NCBI GenBank assembly: GCA_035315065.1
Contig: DATFYM010000168.1
Span: forward strand, 3,837 to 67,836
Source of the DNA: DATFYM01 sp035315065
GTDB lineage: Bacteria; Acidobacteriota; Terriglobia; UBA7540
DNA: 64,000 nucleotides
Direction of reading: 5' to 3'
The notes under the pieces were generated by a model. That model was not told where the DNA came from, did not search any database, and saw only the letters and a list, made by a program, of their open reading frames with translations. Below, in pieces: positions 7,026-17,493 of the stretch. The position numbers and the translations under genes were made by a program. Every line of letters starts with the position of its first letter. Positions within the stretch are counted from its first letter, which is position 1.

Positions 7026-8051
7026 ATGCGAGAACGCCTCGTTTCCCCCGACCTCATCTCGAAGGAAGAAGAGGGCTTCAACCGCAGCCTTCGCCCGCCC
7101 ACGCTCGACGAATACATCGGGCAGAAGAAGGTGGTGGAGAAGCTTTCCATCGCCCTCCAGGCGGCGCGGCAGCGCGGCGAGGCTCTGGAACACGCGCTGT
7201 TCTACGGCCCGCCGGGACTGGGAAAAACCACACTCGCTTACATCATCGCCAACGCCATGGGGGCCAAGATCACCACCACCTCCGGCCCGGCGCTGGAGCG
7301 CACCGGCGACCTGATGGGCATCCTCACCAACCTCGGCGAGCGCGACATCCTGTTCATCGACGAGATCCATCGCCTGCCCGCCAACATCGAAGAGTTTCTC
7401 TATCCGGCGATGGAAGATTTCAAGATCGACTTCGTCATCGATAAGGGACAGTTCGCCCGCACCATCAACCTTGAGCTCAAGAAGTTCACCCTGATCGGCG
7501 CCACCACTCGTGCCGGCAGCCTCTCGGCCCCGCTGCGGAACCGCTTCGGGCTCTTCTACCATCTCGAGTTTTACCAGGTGGAGGAACTTCTCCAGATCGT
7601 CTTGCGGTCGGCCAAAATCCTGGAAGCCAAAATCGACCAAGCCGGGGCTACGGAAATCGCCCAACGCGCCCGCGGCACGCCGCGCATCGCCAATCGGCTG
7701 CTGCGGCGCGTCCGTGACTACGCCGAGGTGAAGGCGAGCGGGGCCATCAACCAGCAGGTGGCGCGCGAAGCCCTTGCGCTTGAAGGCGTGGACGACCACG
7801 GCCTCGACGACCTCGACCGCAACTTCCTAAGCACCATCATCCGCCACTACCACGGCGGACCGGTCGGCGTGGAGGCGATCTCGGCCACGCTCAACGAAGA
7901 AGTGGAAACTCTGGTGGATATGGTAGAACCTTACCTGCTCCAGCAGGGGTTCATCAGCCGCACCAAGAGCGGCCGCAAGGCCCATGATCTGGCCTACCAA
8001 CTGCTTAAGCTGACGCCGCCGCCACGCGGCGAGCGAGGTCTGTTTGAGTAA
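7026..8051 (+). CDS. ruvB: Holliday junction branch migration helicase RuvB
   Basis: 341 residues, normal RuvB length. Walker A GPPGLGKTT is at 61-69 and Walker B ILFIDEIHRL has D112/E113; sensor 1 is LIGATTRAG and the arginine finger region is APLRNRFG. The C-terminal winged helix includes GGPVGVEAISATLNEE. Hexameric RuvB is the ATP-driven motor that pumps DNA through the RuvA-bound junction. The usual ruvA-ruvB adjacency is broken here by the toxin-antitoxin pair. Confidence 0.98.
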   Translation: MRERLVSPDLISKEEEGFNRSLRPPTLDEYIGQKKVVEKLSIALQAARQRGEALEHALFYGPPGLGKTTLAYIIANAMGAKITTTSGPALERTGDLMGILTNLGERDILFIDEIHRLPANIEEFLYPAMEDFKIDFVIDKGQFARTINLELKKFTLIGATTRAGSLSAPLRNRFGLFYHLEFYQVEELLQIVLRSAKILEAKIDQAGATEIAQRARGTPRIANRLLRRVRDYAEVKASGAINQQVAREALALEGVDDHGLDDLDRNFLSTIIRHYHGGPVGVEAISATLNEEVETLVDMVEPYLLQQGFISRTKSGRKAHDLAYQLLKLTPPPRGERGLFE

Positions 8052-8094
8052 GGACCGGAGAATGATATCGATCTTGATCTATTCCACACTGCGA

Positions 8095-8130
8095 GGTAGT
8101 CTGAGCGCAGCGAAGCGAAGAATCTGCTTT
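8095..8130. repeat. Fragment of the CTGAGCGAAGCGAAGAATC repeat
   Basis: A stretch reading GTCTGAGCGCAGCGAAGCGAAGAATCTG matches the arms of the large inverted repeat at 52886-52981. Only one arm is seen here. The remaining bases between ruvB and 8316 hold nothing else recognisable. Confidence 0.6.
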
Positions 8131-8315
8131 GGGTTGTCCTCCGGCGCGCCGTCTCCCTGTGCTGGAGGCTTTCTGGCAACTAATTCGTCGCGATTGTGAT
8201 GGCCATCACAGACCATCTCCTCCTTCGCGTGAAACCCTCACCCGTGACCGCAGTACGTGACCCAGCACGGCAATAGGCCCGCGGCCCCCATGTTCAATTG
8301 AGGAGGGTCCTAATC

Positions 8316-11300
8316 ATGAGAAAGCAGCGAGTTTCAGTATGGCTTGCGGTGGTGTGTCTTTTTGGCGCAGTCAGTTTACCGGCCCAGTCGGGCTCGGAAA
8401 GCGACCCCAACAGCGGGCCGAGCGCCAATGGGGTTCCACGCCTGATTAAGTTCAGCGGGGCGATCAATCCACAGATAACGCAGATTGCCCAGTCTAAAGA
8501 AAACGAAAGCGGAAAGAACCCGTTGCCGACGATGGTCGAGGTCACCTTCTCGCTCTATGAGTTGCAGGAAGGCGGCAGCCCGCTCTGGTCGGAGGGGCAG
8601 AAAGTGCAAGTGGGCGAACAAGGTCACTACACAGTACTGCTGGGCGCGACCGAAACCGAGGGCTTGCCGCTCGACTTGTTTGTTTCCGGCAAGGCCTTGT
8701 GGTTGGGAGTTCAGCCGCAGTTGCCGGGAGCGACGGAACAGGCAAGGGTACTGCTGGTCGCCGTCCCATATGCCTTGAAGGCGGCCGACGCCGACACGCT
8801 AGGCGGGTTGCCAGCTTCCGCTTTCCTTTCGGCCACAGCATCGCAGCGGGGCGGCGCTTCAAGCCAGTCCAGCTCTGCCCGTTCCGCTAACGGACGACCG
8901 AGCACCGACAAGCAACTGTCGGCTGCGGCGCCGCAGGCCGGCGCTGCGTGCAGCGGCATCACCAGCGACGGCGCGGCGACTGGCAGCACGCTGGCCAAAT
9001 TCACCTCCGCCTGCAATCTCGAGAGCTCGCTGATCCGAGACAACGGGATTGGCGTGGCGGTGGGCGGCGCGGCCACGCCGGGCGCTCTGCTGGATGTGCA
9101 ATTCACCTCCACCGCCACCAGCGGGCCGTTGCTAGGGCAGCGGGTGTTGACTACCCTCAATCCGGGGGCCACCTCGTCGACCCTCACGTTTGGGCTCTTT
9201 TCCAACGCTCAAACTGCGAGCGGCAACGCCCAGAATCTCACCAGCAACCTCTACGCCATGGAGTTCGAGACGGACCATTTTGGCACGGGAACGCTGGCCG
9301 GGGCTTACGGAGCCTTCGGCTCGGTGATCAACCGGGCTGCCGGCACCATTACAAACGCCTACGGAATCTACACTACCCTGACCAATGCTTCAACGGGAAA
9401 CATTAACACCGGATATGGCGTATATGTGAGCTCGCCCGCCAACTCGGGGGGAGGCACATTTTCGAACTACTACGGACTGTACGTTGCCAACCCGACTACA
9501 GCGGTGCCGGCGGCCTTCGGGGTCTACTCAGGAGGAGGGACGAACTACTTCAATGGCAACGTGGGAATCGGGACGAACTCCCCTAGCGCCAAGCTGGAGG
9601 TAAATGGCACGACGAGGTTTGACATGCCGGTGACCTTTTGCCCGGGCAGACGTTTCCGGGAACCGGGACGGTGACGCTGGTGGCGAGCGGGGCAGGACTG
9701 ACAGGGGGACCGGTCACCAGCGCCGGTACCCTGAGCATCGCCAACAACGGAGTCACGGACGCCATGCTCGCCGCTGCCTACTCGGGCACCGGAAGCTGCG
9801 CGTCCGGGAAGTTTGTTACTACCATGGGCCGGGCTGCTGCACCTACCTGCGCCGCCGGCAACACAGGCACGGTCACCAGTGTGGGAACCGGAGCCGGCTT
9901 GACCGGTGGACCCATCGTCACCACCGGCAGCCTGAGCATCGCCACCAGCGGCGTGACGGATGCGATGCTGGCGAACGCCTATTCGGGCACGGGGAGCTGC
10001 GCGGCGGGTAGATTCGTAACCACTCTAAGTCGGGCTGCCGCGCCCACCTGCGCCACCACGGGCAGCGTGACCAGCGTGGGGAGCGGCGCTGGGCTGACGG
10101 GCGGACCCATCACCAGCAGCGGCACGCTGAGCATCGCCCCGGGAGCCGTCACCGACGCCATGCTCGCCGGCTCGTACTCGGGTACGGGAAGCTGCGCCGC
10201 GGGTAGCGTCGTTAGTAAGCTCACCAGGAATGCGGCACCTACCTGCACCGCGACCGGGCTGGGCACGGTGACCAGCGTGGGGAGCGGCGCCGGCTTGACC
10301 GGGGGGCCGATCACCGGCAGCGGCGCGCTGAGCATCGCCCCGGGAGGCGTCACCAACACCATGCTGCAGCAACCGTCGCTGACCGTCAACACCGGGGCCG
10401 GCCTGTCGGGCGGCGGCCCGGTGGCGCTAGGGAGCAGCTTGAGCCTGAGCAACACGGGCGTGCTTGCGGTGGGGACGACCGCCGGGTCCGGCATTCTAGT
10501 GGGCGGCACGGCAGCGAACCCGTTGCTGAGTGCGGACCCGAGCCTGCTGGCGACGACCAGTAGTGTGAGCTCGGCGGTCTCGGGCGGGGTGGCGACGGCG
10601 GAGAACTTCGCCAGCAATGCGGTGAACACGGCGAGTAGCGCCATCACGGGCAGCACGCTGACGGTCACGCCGAACTCGCCCTTGACCGGAGGCGGGACTT
10701 TCCAACCCGGGACGAGCGCCAGTTTGACGCTGGGAGTGGACACCAACGCGTTGGACAGCACGCTGAACACCACCTATGCGCAACTGGGGGCCCCCAACAC
10801 GTTCACCCTGCGGCAGACGCTGGGTGGCGGAGGTTTGCTGCCGGCGACCGGGGCGGCGACGAGCGGGGTGCCGGCGTCGTCGAACGGGCTGGACCTGCTG
10901 GCGTCGTCGTGGAACGGGAGCCAGGCGGTAACGGAGCAGTTCCGTTGGCAAGCGGAAGGGAACGGGGCCTCGGACACCGGGAGCCTGAACCTGCTGGCAG
11001 CGACCGGCACGCAATCGCTGGCGGAGACGGGTCTTGCGATCGGGAGCAACGGTCTGATCACTTTCGCTCCGGGTCAAGTTTTTCCCGGGACGACCTCGGG
11101 CACAGTGACGAGAGTGGCTACCGGCGCGGGATTGACAGGTGGACCCGTTACCTCGAGCGGGACCGTCAGCATCGCTACTGGCGGCGTCACGAACTCTATG
11201 CTCGCGAATCCGACGCTGATGGTAACCGCAGGAACGGCCTTGACGGGCGGAGGTGCGGTGTCCCTTGGGGGCAACGTCACTCTGAACGTAGACACCACAA

Positions 11301-11548
11301 AGGTCCCGCAACTCAGCACCAGTAACACTTTCACCGGCGCGATCACAGCTTCTTCGGTCAGTACAAGCGGCTCAGGCGCGGGCAAAGTTCAGCTTTCGTC
11401 TGGCGCGACGAACGTGAGTTGGACCTTGGGGGCCGGAGCGCCGAGCGGCGCGTGCGCAGTGGGAAGCCTCTATTCGCGGACCGACGGAGGACCGGGGTCA
11501 ACCCTTTACGTGTGTGAGGGGCCAAGCGGCACATGGGCAGGGAAGTGA
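8316..11548 (+). pseudogene. Large exported tail-fibre-like repeat protein, split by a frameshift near 9640
   Basis: Two overlapping frames make one protein of about 1077 residues. The first (8316-9674) has an SD AGGAGGG, a signal peptide (MRKQRVSVWLAVVCLFGAVS), a strand-rich N-terminal domain and DADTLGGLPASAF. It runs into VTFCPGRR and stops. The second frame resumes at about 9638 with PGQTFPGTGTVT, the expected continuation (VTFxPGQTFPGTG). A one-base loss in TTTTGCCCGGGC explains this. The second half has four tandem units of about 65 residues (GAGLTGGP, GVTDAMLA, YSGTGSCA, APTCA) plus a fifth later copy. It is probably an extracellular fibre or adhesin. Residues from 8463-8498 derive from a CACAGATAACGCAGATT-type repeat. 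The shift may be real or an assembly error. Confidence 0.8.
9671..10440 (+). repeat. Tandem coding repeat, about 200 bp unit, four copies
   Basis: Four successive units begin at roughly 9671, 9870, 10065 and 10260. Each encodes TVTxVxxGAGLTGGP followed by LSIA, GVTDAMLA and SGTGSCA. A diverged fifth copy starts near 11100. This is the repeat core of the split exported protein. Confidence 0.8.
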
Positions 11549-11655
11549 CCAGCGGCGTCGCGTCGGCGGCATGCCGGGCCCCGTAGAACGATACGTTTGT
11601 CGGCCTGAAGAGCGAGAATTCTTGACGAGAGGTTCAACTTTAGGAGAGATTCGCA

Positions 11656-14652
11656 ATGAGCAGACTCTTGCTGTTATTTGGCCCTGATTCTCATAGATCG
11701 AAAATCCTTGTCGCCAAGGGGCGGAACGCTGGTTATCGAGAAATGGCGACTCTCCATTTCACGCAAAACCAGGACAGTTCGAGGTCTGAGCACGCCATGG
11801 CGGAGGGATTATTAGTTCTCGTCTTTGCCCTCTTTTCTGCCGGGGCTCGGGCTCAGGACTCCGGCGCTCTCTCGCTGCTCTATGCGGCCCCGGTAACGGC
11901 GGCGACGTGTACGGGGCGGACGACAACTTTGACGCTCTCGTCAGTACCGCCGAATCTCGTGACTGGAGTGAGCGGCGCTTTGACTGGGGCTAGCCCTAGT
12001 GCCTGGAATGCGAACCCCTCTTCGGTGACGGTGAGTGGAAGCTCCGTTTCCTACTCCCAGACGTGTCCAAGCTCGTCCTACACAGGCGGCGGCTACTTCT
12101 CGGCAGGAGTGCCGGGACAAGGACAATGGTATGTGGTTGACATGCCTAGCCACATCCGCCTGGCCTTGGGCGACAACTCCGACTACTCGGGCGGCTCGCT
12201 GTCTAGTTGCGGGAACACGAACGATTGCGTTACATTCGACGGTCTCTCGGATGCTTTTGACAACAAGAACGAAACAGGGTTTGATATCACCTCGTGGACC
12301 GCCGCCGGCTCCTCGGTTACGTTGACGCTCTCCGGCTCTCCTACGTGGTCATCGGGACCAGCATGTGTATTTGGGACCAACAAGACATCGGGTAGGCTCG
12401 CAGGTGGGTTTACAATCCTGAGTATCAACGGGTGTTTTCCGGTGTCTTCTGTCAGTGGAAACCAAGTGGTGTTCACGCTGACCGGGGGATTGTCGTGCAT
12501 GGGTACCTGCACTGGGGCAGGCGGGTTCGTTTATCAGGTTGACGTGGCCTCGATGGATGCCGGGATGTTGCAGGTCCAGTACGGACTTGCGAACGCGCCG
12601 CAAAACCTCCAGACCGGCACCAGCGGTACGACTTGTGCGGCCGGGGTAGGCGCATTCGTGATCGGGACCGGGAGCGGTGGCGACGGGAAAACTGTGACCC
12701 TGTGCCTTCAAAACAGTTCGATCACGCCCACTACCGCGCCGAATAATGCTTCCTTGGCGGTCGCCGGTGTCACGGTGGACACCGGGAGCTGCGCATTCAA
12801 CATCGCGGGTTCTAATGTTTTGTCGTCTGCAGCAGGCCAAGTCACGTACCGGCTTGGTTCCACACAGGCGAATACCTGCACCGGACACGGCGGCACCGTG
12901 ACGGTGCAAAGGTTCGGGGAGTACAAAAACTCCTCGGGCGGCTCGGTTCAGGTCTTGGAGGCGAACAATGTGCGTATTCGGCTCCAAGCGACGTATGAGT
13001 TACGGGAGTATGGGCAAATCGGGAGTCCGTCTGGCGGCGCGACTGGATTCAACGGGACGCTCGATCCGAATACGTTCGGGACCGAGTACTATACGTTCTA
13101 TCGGCCCGACAAGGTGTTTCACAGGTTTGACCTGACCTATAACAACGGGGATTCGCAGGGTCCTTTGACCGTTGAGGATGTCAATGGCTCTGGTGCTGAC
13201 GCTACCATGCAGGCCAGTACCCTGAAGTCGCAGAATTTCGCCAACGATAAGGGAGAGTCAGATAATGGGGTCTGCGGCCAGTACCCGCTGGTGCCGCCCT
13301 CATTCGATGAGGTGCGGCAGATGTATGGTGCCACGACGTGGCAAATGGTCACGCCGAACCGTGCCTCTTGGTATGGTACTGCAACCTTTACCAACGGGCG
13401 CACAACGGTCACTCTTCTGAGCGGAGATAATTTCGCGGCAGGCGTGTCGCTGGCGTCATGGGGAGGCTCTACGCTGATGATCTGGACCACTCCGGGAACC
13501 GCTCAGCAGGTAACCGTCTCCAGTGTTACAGGGAGCAATTATGCTGGCGGAACGACCCTGACGTTGACCGCCGCTTTCGGCGGGACGACCGGCACCTATA
13601 ATTGGTATGTTGGAGGTTTGCCGGTGCGAGACTATGGTCTCGCAAATCCGGCACCCTGCACTACGAGCCTGGTGCCATCGGCAGTCGGAGTTTTGATCCC
13701 TACGCCCGGAAACCTGCAGATATGTTCGACTGGCCCCGCATCTGCAGACGCGAGCGGGTGCCGCTCTCCCTATACAACTATAGATATGCCTGGCATGGTC
13801 CATATGAACGTGCTGAGGATCATTGGGCAAGTCCCGTCTCTATTGGCTCAAGGAATGGGTACGTATATCAGCAATAGCGTTAATGGACCAACATGGTTCG
13901 AAGGGATGAGAGATAGGATACAGAGTGCATACAGGGGGGTCGTCATACCGGGCGACAATGCTCCCCATGTCGTCTATTATGATACACTCCGCATTGGCGA
14001 TGACGGATTGTGGACGGGAACACGGCAGGGAACACAGGGCCTGGCCGATGACTATGCAGCAGAATATGAAGCGCCGCCAACCCCCAATTTTACGACTGGA
14101 ACTTGTACGAACGGCTACGGAACAAGCTGTTTTGACCAAGACAGTGGAGCCTACCAGATCACTGCCAGCAGCAGCGGTAGTGTTAATTTTCCACTTTCTC
14201 TCCCAAGCTGGCAGAGTAGCCATGCGTACTCTGAGGGCCAGGCGATCTGGGATGGAACGAACGTCGAAGTCGCCACAAGCAACAGGACTAGCGGAGGCTC
14301 GCAACCAAACTGGTCATCGAATTGTCCAAATCAGGGTAATGTCTGCGCGGACAATGGCATGACATGGATGAACGGTGGGAACCGTTACTTTCACTATCCG
14401 GCCTTCGAGGTTGCCGGGTGGACGGCAGTCCCATCGACGCTGACCGTTAACTCTACCACCTACCATCTGAACACCGATTATGTGGGCGCTGCGAACGCGG
14501 GTGGGGTCATCATTCAGTTGCTTACTGGCGACAGCGGGACACCAGGCTTCTATGCCAGCGGCTTGCGGCTACAGGGGTCGCAGGGATCGTCGGTCGTCAA
14601 CGCCACGATAAGCGGTCAAGTCACGGTGGGAGGAAACACGATTGTGCAATAG
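11656..14652 (+). CDS. Large exported protein of unknown function with a carbohydrate-binding-like module
   Basis: 998 residues from ATG 11656, which has AGGAGAG upstream. A better signal peptide begins at Met48 (MAEGLLVLVFALFSAGARAQ), so 11797 may be the true start. The mature part is rich in Ser, Thr, Gly and strand-forming residues. Near the C-terminus, around 850-910, there is a module reading WQSSHAYSEGQAIWDGTN, TSGGSQPNWS and DNGMTW, of a kind seen in phage tail and exported carbohydrate-binding proteins. No catalytic motif was recognised. Paired Cys residues (e.g. GTSGTTCAAG) suggest disulfides. It follows the fibre-like protein on the same strand and may also be surface-exposed. Confidence 0.6.
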   Translation: MSRLLLLFGPDSHRSKILVAKGRNAGYREMATLHFTQNQDSSRSEHAMAEGLLVLVFALFSAGARAQDSGALSLLYAAPVTAATCTGRTTTLTLSSVPPNLVTGVSGALTGASPSAWNANPSSVTVSGSSVSYSQTCPSSSYTGGGYFSAGVPGQGQWYVVDMPSHIRLALGDNSDYSGGSLSSCGNTNDCVTFDGLSDAFDNKNETGFDITSWTAAGSSVTLTLSGSPTWSSGPACVFGTNKTSGRLAGGFTILSINGCFPVSSVSGNQVVFTLTGGLSCMGTCTGAGGFVYQVDVASMDAGMLQVQYGLANAPQNLQTGTSGTTCAAGVGAFVIGTGSGGDGKTVTLCLQNSSITPTTAPNNASLAVAGVTVDTGSCAFNIAGSNVLSSAAGQVTYRLGSTQANTCTGHGGTVTVQRFGEYKNSSGGSVQVLEANNVRIRLQATYELREYGQIGSPSGGATGFNGTLDPNTFGTEYYTFYRPDKVFHRFDLTYNNGDSQGPLTVEDVNGSGADATMQASTLKSQNFANDKGESDNGVCGQYPLVPPSFDEVRQMYGATTWQMVTPNRASWYGTATFTNGRTTVTLLSGDNFAAGVSLASWGGSTLMIWTTPGTAQQVTVSSVTGSNYAGGTTLTLTAAFGGTTGTYNWYVGGLPVRDYGLANPAPCTTSLVPSAVGVLIPTPGNLQICSTGPASADASGCRSPYTTIDMPGMVHMNVLRIIGQVPSLLAQGMGTYISNSVNGPTWFEGMRDRIQSAYRGVVIPGDNAPHVVYYDTLRIGDDGLWTGTRQGTQGLADDYAAEYEAPPTPNFTTGTCTNGYGTSCFDQDSGAYQITASSSGSVNFPLSLPSWQSSHAYSEGQAIWDGTNVEVATSNRTSGGSQPNWSSNCPNQGNVCADNGMTWMNGGNRYFHYPAFEVAGWTAVPSTLTVNSTTYHLNTDYVGAANAGGVIIQLLTGDSGTPGFYASGLRLQGSQGSSVVNATISGQVTVGGNTIVQ

Positions 14653-15510
14653 AAGTCGCATGCGGAGATGAATTCAATGGGCAATAGAATAAAGACGACC
14701 GCAAAGTGGCTGGTGTCGGTTTGCTGGATCCTTCGTCAATCCACCACGAGCGCCAGCGACTCTCCGGTGATGTCTTGCTTCATCTCAAAATGGACGCCGG
14801 CGTTCATTCTCGCCGTCAACGGCAACACGGCTGTTCGATTCAACGATATTGTGGGCGGGGTATTGTCGTCGGCCAGAACTAGGGCAAGTCGTCAATCGAC
14901 AATGAGAAGCGAATTTCCTTGACAATGATCGCTCTTTCATTAAGTATTGGAAATGCGTCTTCCCGAGTCGAGTGCTACCCTAGACTCTGGTCGGCACGAA
15001 GGAGCCCGATACCATTGCGCATCTCGGCATGAATGAAGATCGTAAATCGGCGACATGCAGGTTAGATGAACGCCGTGCCAGTCAGCCCCGCCGCGAACGA
15101 ATCCACAAGGGTAAGGCAATTAATTTCAGCGAGATAGATCTCCTGGGCCACCATGGTACCCAAATACGTATCAGCATTGTTTTCAATGACATACAGCGAT
15201 CTCGGACCCGATTTTGGGGCGAATATTAGTGGATTACCTCTTGCCGGTTGCGGATTGGCGGTTTAAAGGACCAACAGTAAAGGGTTAAGGTAAAGGCTAA
15301 AGGTCAAAACGTGAAGGATGTGGGATAAACAAGACCCATCCCAACGGCCCGACTTCTCGTTGGGGGAGCAAAGTGGTTGGTAACGGGCGCGTGGTCCGAC
15401 GCTGACGGCTTGCCGGGAGCGGCGGAATGGCGAAGGAGCCTGGCGTGGGCACCCTAGCCTGGGACAGGCTGCCATCTCGGCCCACTTTTCGTGGGTTGGC
15501 AGAAGCAGGG

Positions 15511-15660
15511 CAGTATCGATTTTCGCTGGACCGAACCCAAATTATATTGATAACAATGGACATCTTGGGTTAGGTTTTTCGGTACGAACCCATTTAGCCC
15601 GCTATGTCGTTGAAAATAGATGGCTTGATTGATCAAAAGCCATTAAGTCATTAAAAGATA
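15511..15660 (+). repeat. Dispersed repeat family, long copy A
   Basis: Core landmarks are ATCGATTTTCGCTGGACCG, AACCCAAATTATATTGATAA, GACATCTTGGGTTAGGTTTT, CGGTACGAACCCATTT and ATAGATGGCTT. It contains internal inverted sequence (CCGAACCCAA versus TTGGGTTAGG and GGTACGAACCC). It matches the reverse complement of 42420-42569 closely over more than 80 bases. Confidence 0.85.
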
Positions 15661-15830
15661 ATGCAGTTATCAGTTTTCAGTTTCAGTTTATCAGTTCTGG
15701 GTAAAAAGGGGGCAGCTTAATTGGCTTGTGCTGGGGAATTCGCTGTTACAGGACGTTACAGGGGCTACAGCACGTTACGATTAGTGCGAAGTTGGCATAG
15801 GGCACGAAGCAGAAGGGACAAAATCACCAT

Positions 15831-15985
15831 TGATTTTGCGAGGACCGAACCCAAATTGTACTGATAACAAAGGACATCTTGGGTTGGGTTTTGGACCGAA
15901 CCCATTTAAGCCACTATGTCTCTGAAAACAGATGGCTTAGCATGCGGAAAGCCACCATGTGATTGAAAAGCATAGGAGTTATCGG
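15831..15985 (+). repeat. Dispersed repeat family, long copy B
   Basis: Same landmarks as copy A, with differences: GGACCGAACCCAAATTGTAC, TGATAACAAAGGACATCTTG, GGACCGAACCCATTTAAGCC, ACTATGTCTCTG and CAGATGGCTTAG. Same orientation as copy A, 320 bases further on. Confidence 0.85.
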
Positions 15986-16187
15986 TTTCCAGCAGTTTCC
16001 TGTGGACTGGAGCCGGGGGCTGAGAACCGAGAACTGCGAAGGTCTGAAGAGCCTCGAAGCCGCGGATTAGCACGGATTCGCGCGGGTCAAAAAAGACCTA
16101 TCCGTGGCAATCCGTGTTGATCCGTGCCGGAACCAATTCGTTCCCAGTTCCGGAGAACTGAAAACTGATCACTGAGAACTTTTCAAG

Positions 16188-16254
16188 GAACGAAGCCACC
16201 GATTTGATTGATAACAAAGGATCGGCCATCGACGGAATAAGGAACGAAGCCACT
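16188..16254 (+). repeat. Dispersed repeat family, short copy overlapping a start codon
   Basis: Reads GGAACGAAGCCACCGATTTG, TTGATAACAAAGGATCGGCC and GGAACGAAGCCACTG. It is the inverted counterpart of the short copies at 42018-42091 and 42184-42252. The apparent start of the next gene lies inside it. Confidence 0.7.
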
Positions 16255-17493
16255 GCATTGGCGGGTGATCTCGGGGTGTCGGTGCCCGAAACCGAGGGAC
16301 CGCGGGTGACCGAGGAGATCTATCGCCTCATCCGGGAGCGCATCTCCCCACACTTTTCCGAGTTTCGCGTTTGTAACTCGACGCCAGAACTGCTGGCCCA
16401 CCCTTCCTACCGGGCGCTCGAGCCCGAAATCCGCGCCGTTCTCGACACGCCGGAGGTCGGCGACTTCAGCGCCGCGCCGGCGCCGGGTAAATCGCGGTAC
16501 CGTTTCGTCGCCTGGAACCTGGAGCGCGGCATCGAGTACGACGGCCAACTGGAAGCGTTCCGCACCCACCCATACCTGAGCCACGGCGACGTATTTCTGC
16601 TCACCGAGACCGACGTGGGCATGGCCCGATCGCGCAACCGGGCGGTGGCCCAGATGCTGGCGCGCGAGCTAAGATTGCACTACGCTTTCATGCCCTGCTA
16701 CCTGAACCTCTCCAAGGGATCCGGCGTGGAGTATGACACCGAGGGCGAGAACGACCTGGGACTGCACGGCAACGCCATTCTCAGCCGCTATCCCATCCGC
16801 CGCGTTCAACCAATTCACCTGAAGAACGGCATCGACAAGATGCACGGACGCGAAAAACGGCTGGGCCGCCAGACCGCCGTCGCCGCCGAGATCGAGTTTC
16901 CCAACTTTGCCGTAACCGCCGTCTCCGTGCACCTCGACGCCAATTCGAGCCAGCGGCACCGCCGCGACCAGATGCGCGATGTGCTCGACGGCCTGGATGC
17001 TGATCGACGCGCGGCCGCACTGCCGGCGATCGTCGGGGGCGACTGGAATACCACGACGTATAATTCGTCGGGCGCCTTCCCCGCGGTCATGGGTTTCTGG
17101 CTGCGGGTATTCATGGGGCCGGACAACGTGATCCGCAATCACTACTTGCACCCCGACCGCCGCTTTGAAAGAGAACTCTTCCGGCTGCTCGAAGCCCGCG
17201 GCTTCGAGTATCGCCGCTCGAACCGCATCGGCGAATACACCACCTCCTACGACGCCTACGATCCCAAGACGCGCCAGAACCTGGGCGAGTGGGTGCCAGA
17301 GTTTTGCTTCGCCTTCATGCGCTGGGCGCTGCGCCACCACGACGGCAAGTGCCCGCTGAAGATCGACTGGTTCGCGACCCGCGGCGCGCGCACCGCCGAT
17401 CCCACGGTAATTCACGATCTCGGCGCGCACCGCGCCGTGCGGCTGTCGGATCATGACGTGATCGGAGTGGAGGTGTTAAAGGGTGAAGGGTGA
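16204..17493 (+). CDS. Endonuclease/exonuclease/phosphatase family protein
   Basis: 429 residues. The DNase I-like phosphoesterase fold is shown by RFVAWNLERG (Asn ligand), FLLTETDVGM (catalytic Glu), the middle segment LHGNAILSRYP, VSVHLDAN, VGGDWNTTTYN (Asp/Asn pair) and RLSDHDVIGVEV (final Asp-His). Such enzymes cleave phosphodiester or phosphomonoester bonds; the substrate (nucleic acid, lipid or small phosphate ester) is not evident and no signal peptide is seen. The TTG start at 16204 lies in a dispersed repeat, so the first 17 or so residues may be spurious; GTG at 16276 is an alternative. The C-terminal KGEG and stop fall in the next hairpin arm. Confidence 0.85.
   Translation: MIDNKGSAIDGIRNEATALAGDLGVSVPETEGPRVTEEIYRLIRERISPHFSEFRVCNSTPELLAHPSYRALEPEIRAVLDTPEVGDFSAAPAPGKSRYRFVAWNLERGIEYDGQLEAFRTHPYLSHGDVFLLTETDVGMARSRNRAVAQMLARELRLHYAFMPCYLNLSKGSGVEYDTEGENDLGLHGNAILSRYPIRRVQPIHLKNGIDKMHGREKRLGRQTAVAAEIEFPNFAVTAVSVHLDANSSQRHRRDQMRDVLDGLDADRRAAALPAIVGGDWNTTTYNSSGAFPAVMGFWLRVFMGPDNVIRNHYLHPDRRFERELFRLLEARGFEYRRSNRIGEYTTSYDAYDPKTRQNLGEWVPEFCFAFMRWALRHHDGKCPLKIDWFATRGARTADPTVIHDLGAHRAVRLSDHDVIGVEVLKGEG

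Larger units (their letters stand above)
14653..16203. other. Gene-poor region with dispersed repeats
   Basis: No convincing gene in 1.5 kb. Short frames at 14668-14922 and 15029-15229 lack ribosome sites and family features. The region holds two long copies of a dispersed repeat (15511-15660, 15831-15985), a partial third copy at its end, short TAAAGG and CAGTTTTCAG words, and clustered GTTACAG words at 15745-15780. Confidence 0.7.

Noticed and set aside
14668..15229. Two short open frames in the gene-poor region
   Set aside because: No ribosome site, no homology signals, and composition unlike the surrounding genes.
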